Part shown: positions 33,601 to 43,343 of the stretch, piece after piece
Position numbering within the stretch: the first letter of the stretch is position 1
Layout: each line of letters starts with the position of its first letter
Source: Thermobacillus xylanilyticus
GTDB lineage: Bacteria > Bacillota > Bacilli > Paenibacillales > Paenibacillaceae
Length of the DNA stretch: 57,479 nucleotides
Assembly: GCF_907165215.1 (NCBI RefSeq)
Contig: NZ_CAJRAY010000024.1
Coordinates: 96,266 to 153,744, forward strand
Direction: 5' to 3'
Made by a program: the position numbers and the translations under genes
The notes under the pieces: generated by a model
Seen by the model: only the letters and a program-made list of their open reading frames with translations
Databases searched by the model: none
Told to the model about the DNA's origin: nothing

Positions 33601-34458
33601 ATGAGCGCTGATCAGCGACGGGCGGAACTCAGCCGTTTCCTGCGAACGCGCAGGCTTCGGCTGTCGCCGGAGCTTGCGGGCCTCCGGAACGTCGACCTTT
33701 CGCGCCGGAGAACGAAGGGGCTTCGCCGCGAGGAAGTGGCCGCACTTGCCGGCATATCGCTTCCCTGGTACACGCAGCTGGAGCAAGGGCGGGACATTCA
33801 GGTATCCGATCAAGTGCTGGACAGCCTGGCCAGGGTGCTTCGTCTGGATGCCGACGAACGCAAGCATTTGTTTTTCCTGGCCGGCTCGCGAAGGGATGAC
33901 GCAATGCCGGCCGACGAGCGTGAGGACGTACCCGCCTCGCTGCGATACATGCTGGATCAATTTTCCGCCCTTCCCGCTTACATTTGCGACGAAAAGATGA
34001 ATGTGCTCGCATGGAACCGGCTGGCGGAGGCCGTCTTCGGCCCGTTCGAGTCGACGCATCCGTACGGACGAAACCTCGTCTGGCGCATGTTCATGATGCC
34101 TTCGCACCGGTCCATGTACCTTGAATGGGAAAGTCTGGCCAAGACGATGCTGGGTCATTTCCGTCCGAAGTATGCGAGACATCTGGAAAACCCGTGGTAC
34201 AAGGATTTCGTTGCCGCATTGTCGGCAGGAAGTCCCGAATTCGCGGACTGGTGGGATGACTATGAGGTGCATTGCTCGTACCGGCATCCCTACGTCATGG
34301 AGCACCCGGAGGCCGGGCGGCTTCATCTGGACCCGCAGATCATGCAGATCGATGAACAGGAGCTGTATTTGACCGTCTTCACGCCGGATCTGCATGACGG
34401 TTCGATCCAGCGGCTGGCCATGCTGAACGAAAGGGACGGCTCGAAAGTCCGTTCCTGA
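33601..34458 (+). CDS. XRE-family regulator with MmyB-like ligand domain
   Basis: 285 residues from ATG 33601 (AAAGGAAGGAAA upstream). The N-terminal helix-turn-helix is RRRTKGLRREEVAALAGISL followed by PWYTQLEQGRDIQVSDQVLDS, and the C-terminal half (from ~105) is the MmyB-like PAS-type ligand-binding domain (WNRLAEAVFGPF; FHIT-free DDYEVHCSYRHPYVMEHP; DPQIMQIDEQELYLTVFTPD). These regulators are typical of actinobacteria and are also scattered in Paenibacillaceae. They often control an adjacent divergent gene, here the small membrane protein. The pair lies between two direct repeats, which hints at acquisition as a unit. Confidence 0.88.
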   Translation: MSADQRRAELSRFLRTRRLRLSPELAGLRNVDLSRRRTKGLRREEVAALAGISLPWYTQLEQGRDIQVSDQVLDSLARVLRLDADERKHLFFLAGSRRDDAMPADEREDVPASLRYMLDQFSALPAYICDEKMNVLAWNRLAEAVFGPFESTHPYGRNLVWRMFMMPSHRSMYLEWESLAKTMLGHFRPKYARHLENPWYKDFVAALSAGSPEFADWWDDYEVHCSYRHPYVMEHPEAGRLHLDPQIMQIDEQELYLTVFTPDLHDGSIQRLAMLNERDGSKVRS

Positions 34459-34503
34459 GCGAAGGGGACAGGGTCCCAAAGCTTAAAAAAAGGGCTTCCG
34501 CCC
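34452..34503 (+). repeat. 52-bp direct repeat, copy 2
   Basis: Begins TTCCTGAGCGAAGGGGACAG; contains the stop codon of the XRE gene and the left arm of the following terminator. 1460 bp from copy 1. Confidence 0.7.
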
Positions 34504-34533
34504 GAGCGAATGCTTGAGCGGAAAGCCCTTTTT
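34484..34533. terminator. Terminator between the XRE gene and acnA
   Basis: AAAAAGGGCTTCCGC and GCGGAAAGCCCTTTTT pair with one bulged base; T- and A-runs flank it on both sides, so it can serve both convergent genes. Confidence 0.75.
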
Positions 34534-34566
34534 CCGTTATAGCGTCAGCCTGCCTGCGTTTCAGCC

Positions 34567-37275
34567 TCAGCTTGCGATCATCTGACGGAGAACCGTCTGC
34601 AGGATGCCGCCGTTGCGGTAATATTCGATGTCGACGTAGGAGTCGAGCCGGACGGTGACCGGGAACTCGAACTTGCTGCCGTCTTCGCGGGTTGCGACCA
34701 CCTTGACGGTGTCGCCCGGCTTGATGTCGTTCGTCAGGCCGACGATGTCGAACGTCTCGCGGCCCGTGATGCCGAGCGATTGCCAGTTGTCGCCGTTCTG
34801 GAATTGCAGCGGCAGGACGCCCATGCCGACCAGGTTCGCGCGGTGGATCCGCTCGAAGCTTTCGGCGATGACGGCCTTGATGCCGAGCAGGTAAGTGCCT
34901 TTCGCCGCCCAGTCGCGGGAGCTGCCCATGCCGTATTCCTTGCCGGCGATGACGACGAGGTTCGTGCCGTCCGCCTGATACTTCATCGCGGCGTCGTAGA
35001 TCGACATCACTTCGTCCGTCGGCAGATACTTCGTCACGCCGCCTTCCGTGCCCGGCGCCACCTGGTTCCGGATGCGGATGTTGGCGAACGTGCCGCGCAT
35101 CATCACTTCGTGATGGCCGCGGCGGGAGCCGTACGAGTTGAAGTCCTCGCGCTTCACGCCGTGCTCGATCAGGTATTTGCCCGCAGGGCTGTCGACCTTG
35201 ATGTTGCCCGCCGGCGAGATGTGGTCGGTCGTCACGTTGTCGCCGAGCAGCGCCAGCGCGCGGGCGCCGGTGATGTCGCCGAGGTCCTTGACGCCTTCAT
35301 GCAGGTTCTCGAAGAACGGCGGGTTCGCGATGTAGGTCGATTTTTCGTCCCACTCGTACGATTCGCCCTGCGGCACCGGAATCTTGTTCCAGCGCTCGTT
35401 CTGCGTGAACACGTTCGCGTATTTCGCGCGGAACATGTCCGGCGTGAGCGATTGGTTGATCGCGTCCTGAATCTCTTGCGACGACGGCCAGATGTCGCGC
35501 AGGTAGACCGGCTGGCCGTTCGGGTCGTAGCCGAGCGGATCCTTCGTCAGGTCGATGTCCACCGTGCCCGCGATCGCATAGGCGACGACGAGCGGCGGCG
35601 AAGCGAGGAAGTTCGCTTTGACCTGCGCATGGACGCGGCCTTCGAAGTTCCGGTTGCCGGACAGGACGGATGCGACCGTCAGGTCGCTGTCGGCGATCGC
35701 CTGGCTCACTTCATCCGGCAGCGGACCGGAGTTGCCGATACAGGTTGCGCAGCCGTAGCCCGCGATGTGGAAGCCGAGCTTCTCGAGCGGCTCCATCAGG
35801 CCGGCTTTCTTCAGGTAGTCGGTGACGACGAGCGAGCCCGGCGTCAGCGAAGTCTTGACGTATTCTTTCACCGTCAGGCCGCGTTCGACCGCCTTCTTCG
35901 CGACGAGGCCCGCGCCGAGCATGACGGACGGGTTCGACGTGTTCGTGCAGCTCGTGATCGCCGCGATGACGACCGCGCCGGTGCCCATCTTGCTGACCTT
36001 GCCGTTCTTGTGCTTCACTTCGACGGTTTCGGCGATCTTCTCCTCGGTAAGGCCGTAGCCGCCCTTCTCGATCGGCGTGCGGATGATGGTGTTCCACGAT
36101 TCCTTCATCGCCGTCAGCTCGATGCGGTCCTGCGGACGCTTCGGACCCGCGAGGCTCGGCACGATCGTCGACAGGTCGAGCTCGATGACGTCCGAGAACA
36201 CCGGATCCGGCGTGTCGTCCGTCCGGAACATGCCCTGCGCCTTGTAATAGGCTTCGACGAGCGCGATCTGCTCCTCGCTGCGGCCCGTCTGACGCAGGAA
36301 GTCGAGCGAGATGTGGTCGACCGGGAAGAAGCCGATCGTCGCGCCGTATTCCGGCGCCATGTTCGCGACCGTCGCGCGGTCAGGCAGGCTGATGTTCGAC
36401 AGGCCCGGGCCGAAGAACTCAACGAACTTGCCGACGACGCCTTTCTTGCGGAGCATCTGCGTAACCGTCAGCGCCAGGTCGGTCGCCGTCGCGCCTTCCG
36501 CCAGCTTGCCCGTCAGCTTGAAGCCGATGACTTCCGGCGTGACGAAATAGAGCGGCTGGCCGAGCATGCCGGCTTCCGCCTCGATGCCGCCGACGCCCCA
36601 GCCGACGACGCCGAGGCCGTTGATCATCGTCGTATGCGAGTCCGTGCCGACAAGCGAATCCGGGAAGACGACCGTCTCGCCGTCCACCGTTTTCGTCGCC
36701 GCGACGGTGGCGAGGTACTCCAGGTTCACCTGGTGCACGATACCCGTTCCCGGAGGCACGGCGCGGAAGTTCTCGAACGCCGTCTGCGCCCAGCGGAGGA
36801 AGCGGTACCGTTCACCGTTCCGTTCGAATTCGATCCGTTCGTTCGTCTCCTGCGCGTCGGGCGAACCGAACGCGTCGACCATGACGGAGTGGTCGATGAC
36901 GAGGTCGACCGGCACAAGCGGGTTGATCCGCTTCGGGTCGCCGCCCGCTTTCTTCACGGTGTCGCGCATCGCCGCCAGGTCGACGACGACCGGAACGCCG
37001 GTGAAGTCTTGCAGTACGATGCGGGCGGGGATGAACGGAATTTCTTTGTCTTGACGGCCTTCCGCCCAGGTGGCCAGCAGTTTCACGTGATCCTTCGTGA
37101 TGGCGTGTCCGTCGTATTGGCGGACGGCCGCTTCGAGCAGCACCTTGATCGAGAACGGAAGCTTGCCGATGCTGCCGAGGCCTTGCTCCTCCAGCCCTTG
37201 CAGCCGGTAGTAGGCATATGTCTTGCCGCCGACTTCAAGGCTGGAGCGGATGCCGTAGGCATCTTGCTTCGCCAT
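34567..37275 (-). CDS. acnA: Aconitate hydratase A
   Basis: 902 residues from ATG 37275, with AGGAGGAG just upstream; upstream in-frame starts lack a ribosome site. TCA cycle isomerisation of citrate to isocitrate. The three cluster cysteines are in SCTNTSNPS and [12 protein letters not shown], and the C-terminal swivel domain has [13 protein letters not shown]. Length and domain order match the IRP1/AcnA type, so a moonlighting RNA-binding role (as CitB in B. subtilis) is possible. It has a clear promoter with two overlapping inverted repeats in the leader. Confidence 0.97.
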   Translation of the reverse strand: MAKQDAYGIRSSLEVGGKTYAYYRLQGLEEQGLGSIGKLPFSIKVLLEAAVRQYDGHAITKDHVKLLATWAEGRQDKEIPFIPARIVLQDFTGVPVVVDLAAMRDTVKKAGGDPKRINPLVPVDLVIDHSVMVDAFGSPDAQETNERIEFERNGERYRFLRWAQTAFENFRAVPPGTGIVHQVNLEYLATVAATKTVDGETVVFPDSLVGTDSHTTMINGLGVVGWGVGGIEAEAGMLGQPLYFVTPEVIGFKLTGKLAEGATATDLALTVTQMLRKKGVVGKFVEFFGPGLSNISLPDRATVANMAPEYGATIGFFPVDHISLDFLRQTGRSEEQIALVEAYYKAQGMFRTDDTPDPVFSDVIELDLSTIVPSLAGPKRPQDRIELTAMKESWNTIIRTPIEKGGYGLTEEKIAETVEVKHKNGKVSKMGTGAVVIAAITSCTNTSNPSVMLGAGLVAKKAVERGLTVKEYVKTSLTPGSLVVTDYLKKAGLMEPLEKLGFHIAGYGCATCIGNSGPLPDEVSQAIADSDLTVASVLSGNRNFEGRVHAQVKANFLASPPLVVAYAIAGTVDIDLTKDPLGYDPNGQPVYLRDIWPSSQEIQDAINQSLTPDMFRAKYANVFTQNERWNKIPVPQGESYEWDEKSTYIANPPFFENLHEGVKDLGDITGARALALLGDNVTTDHISPAGNIKVDSPAGKYLIEHGVKREDFNSYGSRRGHHEVMMRGTFANIRIRNQVAPGTEGGVTKYLPTDEVMSIYDAAMKYQADGTNLVVIAGKEYGMGSSRDWAAKGTYLLGIKAVIAESFERIHRANLVGMGVLPLQFQNGDNWQSLGITGRETFDIVGLTNDIKPGDTVKVVATREDGSKFEFPVTVRLDSYVDIEYYRNGGILQTVLRQMIAS

Positions 37276-37338
37276 GGAAAGTCTCCTCCTTACCGTATGG
37301 GGTCTCTCTGCCGCGATTCGTTTCTTCCGGACAATGTT

Positions 37339-37364
37339 GTTTCGTCTGGTGAAACTCAATTTCA
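37339..37364. promoter_or_regulatory. Overlapping inverted repeats in the acnA leader
   Basis: GTTTC-N7-GAAAC (37339-37355) and TGAAA-CTCAA-TTTCA (37350-37364) share the GAAA bases. They lie just downstream of the expected acnA start point. The first has the same form as the repeat before the IclR gene. Confidence 0.4.
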
Positions 37365-37382
37365 TAATCGCGCTATATTCCT

Positions 37383-37411
37383 AGTATATCGTTTGCAATG
37401 ATCAACGTAAA
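37383..37411 (-). promoter_or_regulatory. Promoter of acnA
   Basis: On the minus strand TTTACG (37406-37411) and TATACT (37383-37388) with a 17-bp spacer. Confidence 0.5.
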
Positions 37412-37568
37412 GCCTGATTTTGTCGCTTCCGCGCCGTCTGACGGCCGCTAGGGCCCGCCGGATTCATGAAACCGGCGTCCGGCACATATACATGAAGCGA
37501 TGCTTTTCCTGCCCCGGGGAACTGCCCCGGGACCGCAGACCGCGAGCTTGAGGGGAGGAGGGGCCGGC

Positions 37569-38645
37569 ATGGCGCTGCAAAGCGAAGCCGGGCGACGCCC
37601 GCCGGCTTTGCACGGGTGGCGGGCAGCCGTGCACGAATACGTGAAGTGCGTGAGTGAAGCGGAGATCGATATGACCGCCGGACCGCTTACGGCCGTCGCG
37701 GAGGATGACAAGCACCTGGGCCGGCTCGAAACCCGCTTGAAGCGCATGCGCGAGCGGGAACATCGGCGCGGCGCGTTTCCCGAGCGGCAAGAAGCCCGTG
37801 CGGTTCTGCTCGGCTTCCGCGAGGAAGGCCGTACGGCCGCGGTCCGCCTGCAATTGCATCTCAAGCGAAGCTTGTCCTTCGGGGAAGCCTCCTATACCGA
37901 GGAAAAACTGGAGATCGAACGCATCCGGCTCGAACTTCGAAACGGCGTCTGGCGGGTGACCGGCATCGAACCCGAGATTGCGGAGCGGCGGCGGGAACCC
38001 CCCGGCCCGGCGGCGCCGCCCGACCCGGACCCGGAGGGAACCGCCGGCCGGTCCGGGCAGGAGCAGGACGAACCGGCAATTCCGCTACCTTATATAAACG
38101 GCCGGCTGCTGCCGCATTTCCAGAAGATGCGCGCAGGCATTCCGTACCGCCGGGATCTGGCGGCCGCGTATGCCGACCGCTGGTGGAACGAGCCGAATCC
38201 CGCTTATGAGAAGTTCGAAGTGAACTGCACGAACTATGTTTCCCAGTGCCTCTTTGCAGGCCATGCTCCGATGAACTATACTGGTAGAAGAGATTCGGGC
38301 TGGTGGTACAAGGGGCGCAGCGGCGGCCGTGAGCTGTGGAGCTACAGCTGGGCGGTCTCGCATGCGCTTCAATCGTATTTGGCGAGGGGCGCGACGTCCG
38401 GCCTGCAGGCCGTTCAGGTCGAATCGCCGGCGGATCTGATGCTCGGAGACGTCATTTTCTACGACTGGGACGGCGACGGACGGTTTCAGCACAGCACGAT
38501 CGTCACCGCCTTTGACAGCGCGGGGATGCCGCTCGTCAACGCGAATACGACGGCCAGCCGCCACCGCTATTGGGATTACCGCGATTCTTACGCCTGGACG
38601 GAACGGACGCGGTACAAATTTTTTCACATCGCGGACGAATTCTGA
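37569..38645 (+). CDS. Amidase-domain protein (amidase_6 type)
   Basis: 358 residues from ATG 37569, ~8 nt after GGGAGGAGG. Residues 1-~140 are a helical/strand region like the N-terminus of other amidase_6 proteins. A Pro/Glu/Asp-rich linker (~148-175) leads to the C-terminal catalytic-type domain: a Cys in FEVNCTNYVSQCLFAGH, then SGWWYKG, SYSWAVSHAL, GDVIFYDWDGDGRFQHSTIV (His) and a final NANTTASRHRYWDY. This Cys/His arrangement is that of putative cell-wall amidases related to NlpC/P60. No signal peptide is visible, which is unusual if it works on peptidoglycan. Next to ddl. Confidence 0.83.
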   Translation: MALQSEAGRRPPALHGWRAAVHEYVKCVSEAEIDMTAGPLTAVAEDDKHLGRLETRLKRMREREHRRGAFPERQEARAVLLGFREEGRTAAVRLQLHLKRSLSFGEASYTEEKLEIERIRLELRNGVWRVTGIEPEIAERRREPPGPAAPPDPDPEGTAGRSGQEQDEPAIPLPYINGRLLPHFQKMRAGIPYRRDLAAAYADRWWNEPNPAYEKFEVNCTNYVSQCLFAGHAPMNYTGRRDSGWWYKGRSGGRELWSYSWAVSHALQSYLARGATSGLQAVQVESPADLMLGDVIFYDWDGDGRFQHSTIVTAFDSAGMPLVNANTTASRHRYWDYRDSYAWTERTRYKFFHIADEF

Positions 38646-38706
38646 TCGTCCGCGCGGCCGGACAGCGCCTGAGGCTGCAGGATAATCTAAGAACCGGAGG
38701 ATGGAC

Positions 38707-39867
38707 ATGGGGGATAAAGTTCGGGTAGGGCTCGTCTACGGCGGCCGTTCCGGAGAACACGAGGTGTCGCTGCAGACCGCGTTCTCCGTGCTGCAAGCAT
38801 TCGATTACGACAAATATGAAATCCAGCCATTCTATATTACGAAGCAGGGCATCTGGCATGCCGGGCCGGCGCTGTCGGCTCCGCCGGAACATATCGGCCT
38901 CATCCGTTACGACGAAGCGGACGGATCCGCGTCGGAACAGCTGCTGCTGCCCGTGTTCGAACGCATGGCCGCTCCGCCCAAGGCGCCGGCGGCAGCCGCG
39001 AAGGCGGTTCAGAAAGCCGCGCCTTCGGCATCGTCGGGCGGCAGCGGCGGCAAGCGGCTGGATGTCGTCTTTCCGCTGCTGCACGGGACGTACGGCGAGG
39101 ACGGCACGATCCAGGGGCTGCTGGAAATGGCGGGCATTCCGTATGTCGGCGCAGGCGTGCTTGCTTCGGCTGTCGGCATGGACAAGGTCATGATGAAGCG
39201 GGTGTTCGCCCATGAAGGGCTGCCGCAGTGCGTGTTCCGTCATTTCACCCGGGCGCAGTGGGACAAGGATGCGCAATATTTCATCATGGAGATCGAGGTG
39301 TCGCTCGGCTACCCTTGCTTCGTCAAGCCGGCCAACCTCGGTTCGAGCGTCGGCATCTCGAAGGCCTACAACCGCGAGCAGCTGATCCAGGCGGTGGAAT
39401 ACGCGTTCCGTTACGACCGCAAGGTGCTCGTCGAAGAATTCGTGAACGCCAGGGAGCTGGAAGTGAGCGTGCTCGGCAACGACGAGCCCCGCGCGTCGGT
39501 CGTCGGGGAGATTGTCTCGTCGAACGACTTCTACGACTACAACGCGAAATATATCGACGGCAAATCCGTCATGAAGATTCCGGCCGACATCCCGGAGGAG
39601 ACGGCCGAACAGATCCGCGAGATGGCGCTTCGCGCCTATCAGGCGATTGACGGATCGGGCCTTGCGCGCGTCGACTTCTTCCTGCGCAAGGAAGACGGCC
39701 GCATCTTCCTGAACGAAGTGAACACGATGCCGGGATTTACGCCGTTCAGCATGTACCCGCTGCTCTGGAAGGAGTCGGGGCTGCCCTATCGGGAACTGCT
39801 CGACAAGCTGATCGCGCTCGCGTTCGAGCGGCATGAAGCGAAGCAGAAGCTCGTCTACGGCGAATAA
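38707..39867 (+). CDS. ddl: D-alanine-D-alanine ligase
   Basis: 386 residues from ATG 38707; an ATG six bases earlier directly abuts CGGAGG. ATP-grasp enzyme that makes the D-Ala-D-Ala end of peptidoglycan precursors. Motifs: [56 protein letters not shown], and [20 protein letters not shown] with the Mg-binding Glu and Asn. Residues ~85-115 carry an Ala/Pro/Ser/Gly-rich insert ([20 protein letters not shown]) not needed by the fold. D-lactate versus D-Ala specificity cannot be read with certainty. Confidence 0.94.
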   Translation: MGDKVRVGLVYGGRSGEHEVSLQTAFSVLQAFDYDKYEIQPFYITKQGIWHAGPALSAPPEHIGLIRYDEADGSASEQLLLPVFERMAAPPKAPAAAAKAVQKAAPSASSGGSGGKRLDVVFPLLHGTYGEDGTIQGLLEMAGIPYVGAGVLASAVGMDKVMMKRVFAHEGLPQCVFRHFTRAQWDKDAQYFIMEIEVSLGYPCFVKPANLGSSVGISKAYNREQLIQAVEYAFRYDRKVLVEEFVNARELEVSVLGNDEPRASVVGEIVSSNDFYDYNAKYIDGKSVMKIPADIPEETAEQIREMALRAYQAIDGSGLARVDFFLRKEDGRIFLNEVNTMPGFTPFSMYPLLWKESGLPYRELLDKLIALAFERHEAKQKLVYGE

Positions 39868-39885
39868 GTTGAAGGAGGGAATCCG

Positions 39886-40203
39886 ATGGGTTTTCCGACC
39901 GAATTCAACTCCGTGTGCAAGTTCAAATCCGACCAGGAGCTGTACGAACTGCTGGAATACGGCCGGGGCAAAATGGTCAAAAGCGGATTCCGCGTCTACC
40001 CGACCGGGCAGAAAGTGATCGCCTACACGCCGGACAACCGGGCGATCGCCATCGTCAAGATCGTCGCGTCGATCGCGGAGATCAATTTCCAGGGTGAAGA
40101 AGTGACCGAGGTCGAGATGGAGCTCGTCCGCAGGCTGACGGACGAAGAATCGCGCATCCAGACGGCGCTGGCGCACGAGATGTTCTTCGGCGAGCAATCC
40201 TGA
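39886..40203 (+). CDS. Conserved small protein, DUF2584-like
   Basis: 105 residues from ATG 39886 with GAAGGAGGG upstream, 18 bp after ddl and probably co-transcribed. The start MGFPTEFNSVCKF and the segment KSGFRVYPTGQKV resemble the DUF2584 pattern (MGMPxEFNT ... YRIYP), though with a longer C-terminal helical part (VTEVEMELVRRLTDEESRI). Soluble, no signal peptide. Function unknown; family assignment is tentative. Confidence 0.7.
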   Translation: MGFPTEFNSVCKFKSDQELYELLEYGRGKMVKSGFRVYPTGQKVIAYTPDNRAIAIVKIVASIAEINFQGEEVTEVEMELVRRLTDEESRIQTALAHEMFFGEQS

Positions 40204-40325
40204 CGGCCGGGGCAGCGATGCGGAGAGGCGGCGTTTCCGGGCGCTCCTTCCGGCCCGTGCGGTCCGGTGCGGGACAAGCTCCCGCGGGCGGACGAGCATT
40301 TTGCGCGGGGCGTGAGGGGTGCCAC

Positions 40326-40354
40326 TTGAAATCGTTGCCAGAATCCGTTAAGTT
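40326..40354 (+). promoter_or_regulatory. Promoter of fabI
   Basis: TTGAAA (40326-40331) and TAAGTT (40349-40354) with a 17-bp spacer, 33 bp before the ATG. No FapR-type palindrome was seen. Confidence 0.5.
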
Positions 40355-40387
40355 GGACGAAGGACAAGTCAAGGAGGAGATCGGTTC

Positions 40388-41158
40388 ATGAGCGGACTGC
40401 TTAACGGCAAGAACATCGTCGTCATGGGCGTGGCGAACGACCGGAGCATCGCCTGGGCGATCGCCCGCTCGCTTAAGGCGCAGGGCGCCAACCTCGCATT
40501 CACGTACGAGAGCGAGCGCGTGGAGGAGCGGGTACGCAAGCTCACGGAAACGATGCCGGGCTCGCTCGTCCTGCCGTGCAACGTGACGTCCGACGAAGAC
40601 ATCGAACGGCTGGCCGACGCGCTGCGCGAGTCGTTCGGCGTGCTGCACGGCGTCGTGCACAGCATCGCCTTCGCGAAGACGGAAGAGCTGGAAGGGCTTT
40701 ATGTCAACACCTCGCGCGCGGGTTTCGCCCTGGCCCATGACATCAGCGCCTACTCGCTGACGGCGGTGGCGCAGAAACTGTATCCGCTCATGACCGAAGG
40801 CGGCAGCATCATGACGATGACCTATCTCGGCGCCGAACGGGCGATGCCGAACTACAACGTCATGGGCGTGGCGAAGGCGGCGCTCGAAGCGTCCGTCCGC
40901 TATCTCGCCGCCGACCTCGGACAATACAACATCCGCGTCAATGCCATTTCGGCCGGGCCGATCCGGACGCTCGCGGCCAAAGGGATCAAGGACTTCAACT
41001 CGATTCTGCGCCAGGTCGAAGAGAAAGCGCCGCTGCGGCGGACGACGGACGCGGAGGAAGTCGGCGACACCGCGATGTTCCTGATGAGCCATCTGTCGCG
41101 CGGCATTACGGGCGAAGTCATTTACGTGGACAACGGCTATCATATTGTCGGCGTGTGA
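40388..41158 (+). CDS. fabI: Enoyl-ACP reductase (NADH)
   Basis: 256 residues from ATG 40388 with AAGGAGG upstream. Last step of each fatty-acid elongation cycle. The FabI-type Rossmann motif is NIVVMGVANDRSIAWAIA (distinct from FabL/FabG), with LHGVVHSIAFAKTEELEG and the catalytic Tyr-x6-Lys in YNVMGVAKAALE; GPIRTLAAKGIKDF and the C-terminal GEVIYVDNGYHI are conserved. The classical triclosan target. It stands as a single gene with its own promoter. Confidence 0.96.
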   Translation: MSGLLNGKNIVVMGVANDRSIAWAIARSLKAQGANLAFTYESERVEERVRKLTETMPGSLVLPCNVTSDEDIERLADALRESFGVLHGVVHSIAFAKTEELEGLYVNTSRAGFALAHDISAYSLTAVAQKLYPLMTEGGSIMTMTYLGAERAMPNYNVMGVAKAALEASVRYLAADLGQYNIRVNAISAGPIRTLAAKGIKDFNSILRQVEEKAPLRRTTDAEEVGDTAMFLMSHLSRGITGEVIYVDNGYHIVGV

Positions 41159-41172
41159 TCCGTTAATTCGCC

Positions 41173-41997
41173 ATGTTCATTGCCATCATCCTGCTCATCA
41201 TCCTCGGACTGATCGCCGCCGTCTTCGGCAGCATCGTCGGGCTCGGTGGCGGCATCATCATCGTGCCGTCCCTCCTTCTGTTCGGCCCGATGCTGACCGG
41301 CGAGCCGATCGGGCACAGCACGGCTGTCGGCACATCGCTGGCGGTGCTGATCGTAACCGCGCTCGCTTCGACGCTGAGCTACATGAAGGACAAGCGCGTC
41401 GATTTCCGCATCGCGTGGCTGCTCTTCGCCACCAGCGGACCGGCGGCGATGCTCGGCTCCGCCTTGACCGGACAATTGCAGGGCGGCCCGTTCCGGATCG
41501 TGTTCGGCGTCTTCATGCTGCTTATGGCACTGCTGCTCATGCTGCGCGACCGGATGAAGCCGTCCTCGCGGGCGTGGCCGATGCGCCGCGTCTGGACCGA
41601 CGCCGCCGGGAACGAGCACGAGTACGGCTTCGCGCTGCTGCCCGGGCTCATCGTCGGTTTCGGCGTCGGTCTCGTCTCCGGGCTGTTCGGCATCGGCGGA
41701 GGCTCGCTGTTCGTGCCGGTCATGGTGATCCTGTTCCGGTTTCCGCCGCATGTGGCGACCGCGACTTCGATGTTCACAATCTTCCTGTCGTCGCTGCTCG
41801 GCAGCGGCGTGAAGGCGGGGCTCGGCGAGATCGACTGGCTGCTGGCGGCGGCGCTGCTCCCCGGTGCCTGGATCGGCGGCAAGATCGGCGCCTGGATCGC
41901 CCGGCGCATGTCCGGCCGGGGTCTCCTGTGGCTGCTGCGCGTGACGCTGCTCGTGCTGGCGGTCCGCATGATATTCGAAGGAATTCAATCACTGTAG
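41173..41997 (+). CDS. TauE/SafE family transporter
   Basis: 274 residues from ATG 41173, only 14 bp after fabI. Eight or so hydrophobic helices in two similar halves, each starting with a Gly-rich motif: AAVFGSIVGLGGGIIIVPSL and GLVSGLFGIGGGSLFVPV. This internal duplication is the hallmark of the family, which exports sulfite, sulfoacetate or other organic sulfur compounds. The substrate is not indicated by neighbours. A possible co-transcript of fabI. Confidence 0.92.
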   Translation: MFIAIILLIILGLIAAVFGSIVGLGGGIIIVPSLLLFGPMLTGEPIGHSTAVGTSLAVLIVTALASTLSYMKDKRVDFRIAWLLFATSGPAAMLGSALTGQLQGGPFRIVFGVFMLLMALLLMLRDRMKPSSRAWPMRRVWTDAAGNEHEYGFALLPGLIVGFGVGLVSGLFGIGGGSLFVPVMVILFRFPPHVATATSMFTIFLSSLLGSGVKAGLGEIDWLLAAALLPGAWIGGKIGAWIARRMSGRGLLWLLRVTLLVLAVRMIFEGIQSL

Positions 41998-42061
41998 GCC
42001 ATCAATGGGCGGGCGTACCGCTTAATCAAGCGTTATTTTCGGACGGAAAGGGGGGGAGATC

Positions 42062-42910
42062 ATGAACGATACGGACAGCCGGCAGGTCATCGGCCGGAAA
42101 AGCTTCGCGGCCGTGGCGATCAACTGCGCGGCGAAGGCGGGCGAATGGATCAAGACGAAGGTGGGCGGCTACGCCAGCCTGAATCAGAAAACGTCGCACC
42201 ACGACCTCGTGACGGAAGTGGACAAAGGTTCGGAGAACCTGATCCGCAGCCTCATTCTGACGCACTTTCCGGACCATGCCGTTCTCGGGGAGGAAGGCGT
42301 CGAACCGGGGCCGGCCGCGTCGGCGGCGGCGCTCGAAGAAGTGAAGGATGCGGAATATCTGTGGATCATCGACCCGATCGACGGGACGACGAACTTCGTG
42401 CACGGATTTCCTTTCTTCTCCGTCTCGATCGCGCTGGCGCACCGGGGCGAGGTCATCCTCGGCGTCGTCTACGATCCGTCGAAAGACGAGTTGTTCATCG
42501 CGGAGAAAGGCAAGGGCGCTTACGTCCACGGCCGGCGCACCCGGGTGTCCGGCGAGACCGGCCTTAAGGAGAGCCTCGTCGCAACGGGCTTTCCGGCCGA
42601 CCGTGACGGCGCGCTCCCGCTCAACATGCGCCAGCTTGAGGCTGTCGTGCCCCGCGTGCGGAACGTGCGCACGGCCGGGTCGGCGGCGCTGCATCTGGCT
42701 TATGTGGCCGCGGGCCGGCTCTCCGCCTTCTGGGAGATCGGCCTGAACAGCTGGGATATCGCGGCAGGCGCGCTGCTCATCCAGGAGTCGGGAGGCGTCG
42801 TCACCGATCTGGACGGCAACCCGTACCATCTCGGCGTGCGCAATATCGTGGCTTCGAACGGCGCCGTGCACGACGAACTTCTGGCCGTGCTCCGCTCGGC
42901 GGCGGAATAA
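42062..42910 (+). CDS. Inositol monophosphatase family protein
   Basis: 282 residues from ATG 42062 with GGGGGGAG upstream. Lithium-sensitive Mg-dependent sugar phosphatase fold. The metal motifs are complete: Glu in LGEEGVE, DPIDGTTNFVHGFPF (two Asp), and WDIAAGALLIQESGG (Asp). Bacterial members hydrolyse inositol-1-phosphate, NADP or 3'-phosphoadenosine phosphates; the latter would fit sulfur metabolism near a TauE/SafE gene, but this is only a suggestion. Confidence 0.93.
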   Translation: MNDTDSRQVIGRKSFAAVAINCAAKAGEWIKTKVGGYASLNQKTSHHDLVTEVDKGSENLIRSLILTHFPDHAVLGEEGVEPGPAASAAALEEVKDAEYLWIIDPIDGTTNFVHGFPFFSVSIALAHRGEVILGVVYDPSKDELFIAEKGKGAYVHGRRTRVSGETGLKESLVATGFPADRDGALPLNMRQLEAVVPRVRNVRTAGSAALHLAYVAAGRLSAFWEIGLNSWDIAAGALLIQESGGVVTDLDGNPYHLGVRNIVASNGAVHDELLAVLRSAAE

Positions 42911-42992
42911 CGGATCGGGCGCTTCCCGATACTACACGGGACGGCACGATTGCATCGTCATCCAATCGGCATCTTGCGGGAAGGTGAAGCGC

Positions 42993-43316
42993 ATGGAAGG
43001 ACGGGAAGGACGGCAGGCCGGCGGCCGCGCTCCGCACGATGCGGAAGCGGAGCGGGTGCTTGCGGAGCAGCTGACGGACGGCCCGCTCGATGAGTCGGGC
43101 CGCGAGGAGCGCGTCCGGGCAAGCCTGCCGCCGAAGTACGAAGTGCGGATCCGGATGGAGTACGATCCGATCGTGGAAGAGACGAAGCGGTACCGCAGCA
43201 TGGCGCGCGAGATCGACGGCCGTTACGACCGCTTCATGATCCGGATGGATGCGGACGCCCCGGACGAGGAACGGACAGACGGTCAGAACGGAGAAGGGCA
43301 GGATGGAGAGCGGTAG
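42993..43316 (+). CDS. Hypothetical charged protein
   Basis: 107 residues from ATG 42993, 7 nt after AAGGTG; a GTG at 42984 is the alternative. Very charged (Arg, Glu, Asp), no hydrophobic segment. The centre, KYEVRIRMEYDPIVEETKRY followed by RSMAREIDGRYDRFMIRMDA, looks like a folded or helical core; both ends are low complexity. Its stop codon lies inside a terminator hairpin. I recognise no family. Confidence 0.6.
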   Translation: MEGREGRQAGGRAPHDAEAERVLAEQLTDGPLDESGREERVRASLPPKYEVRIRMEYDPIVEETKRYRSMAREIDGRYDRFMIRMDADAPDEERTDGQNGEGQDGER

Positions 43317-43343
43317 ACCGCTCTTCATCCTGCCTGTTTTTTT
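43297..43343. terminator. Terminator shared by the 42993 gene and bactofilin
   Basis: GGCAGGATGGAGAGCGG-TAGA-CCGCTCTTCATCCTGCC, 17-bp stem with one mismatch, then TGTTTTTTT on the plus strand. The hairpin overlaps the stop codons of both convergent genes. Confidence 0.8.

Noticed and set aside
32992-34503. Insertion sequence or integron
   Set aside because: No transposase or integrase, and the outer repeats are direct and imperfect, without terminal inverted repeats.
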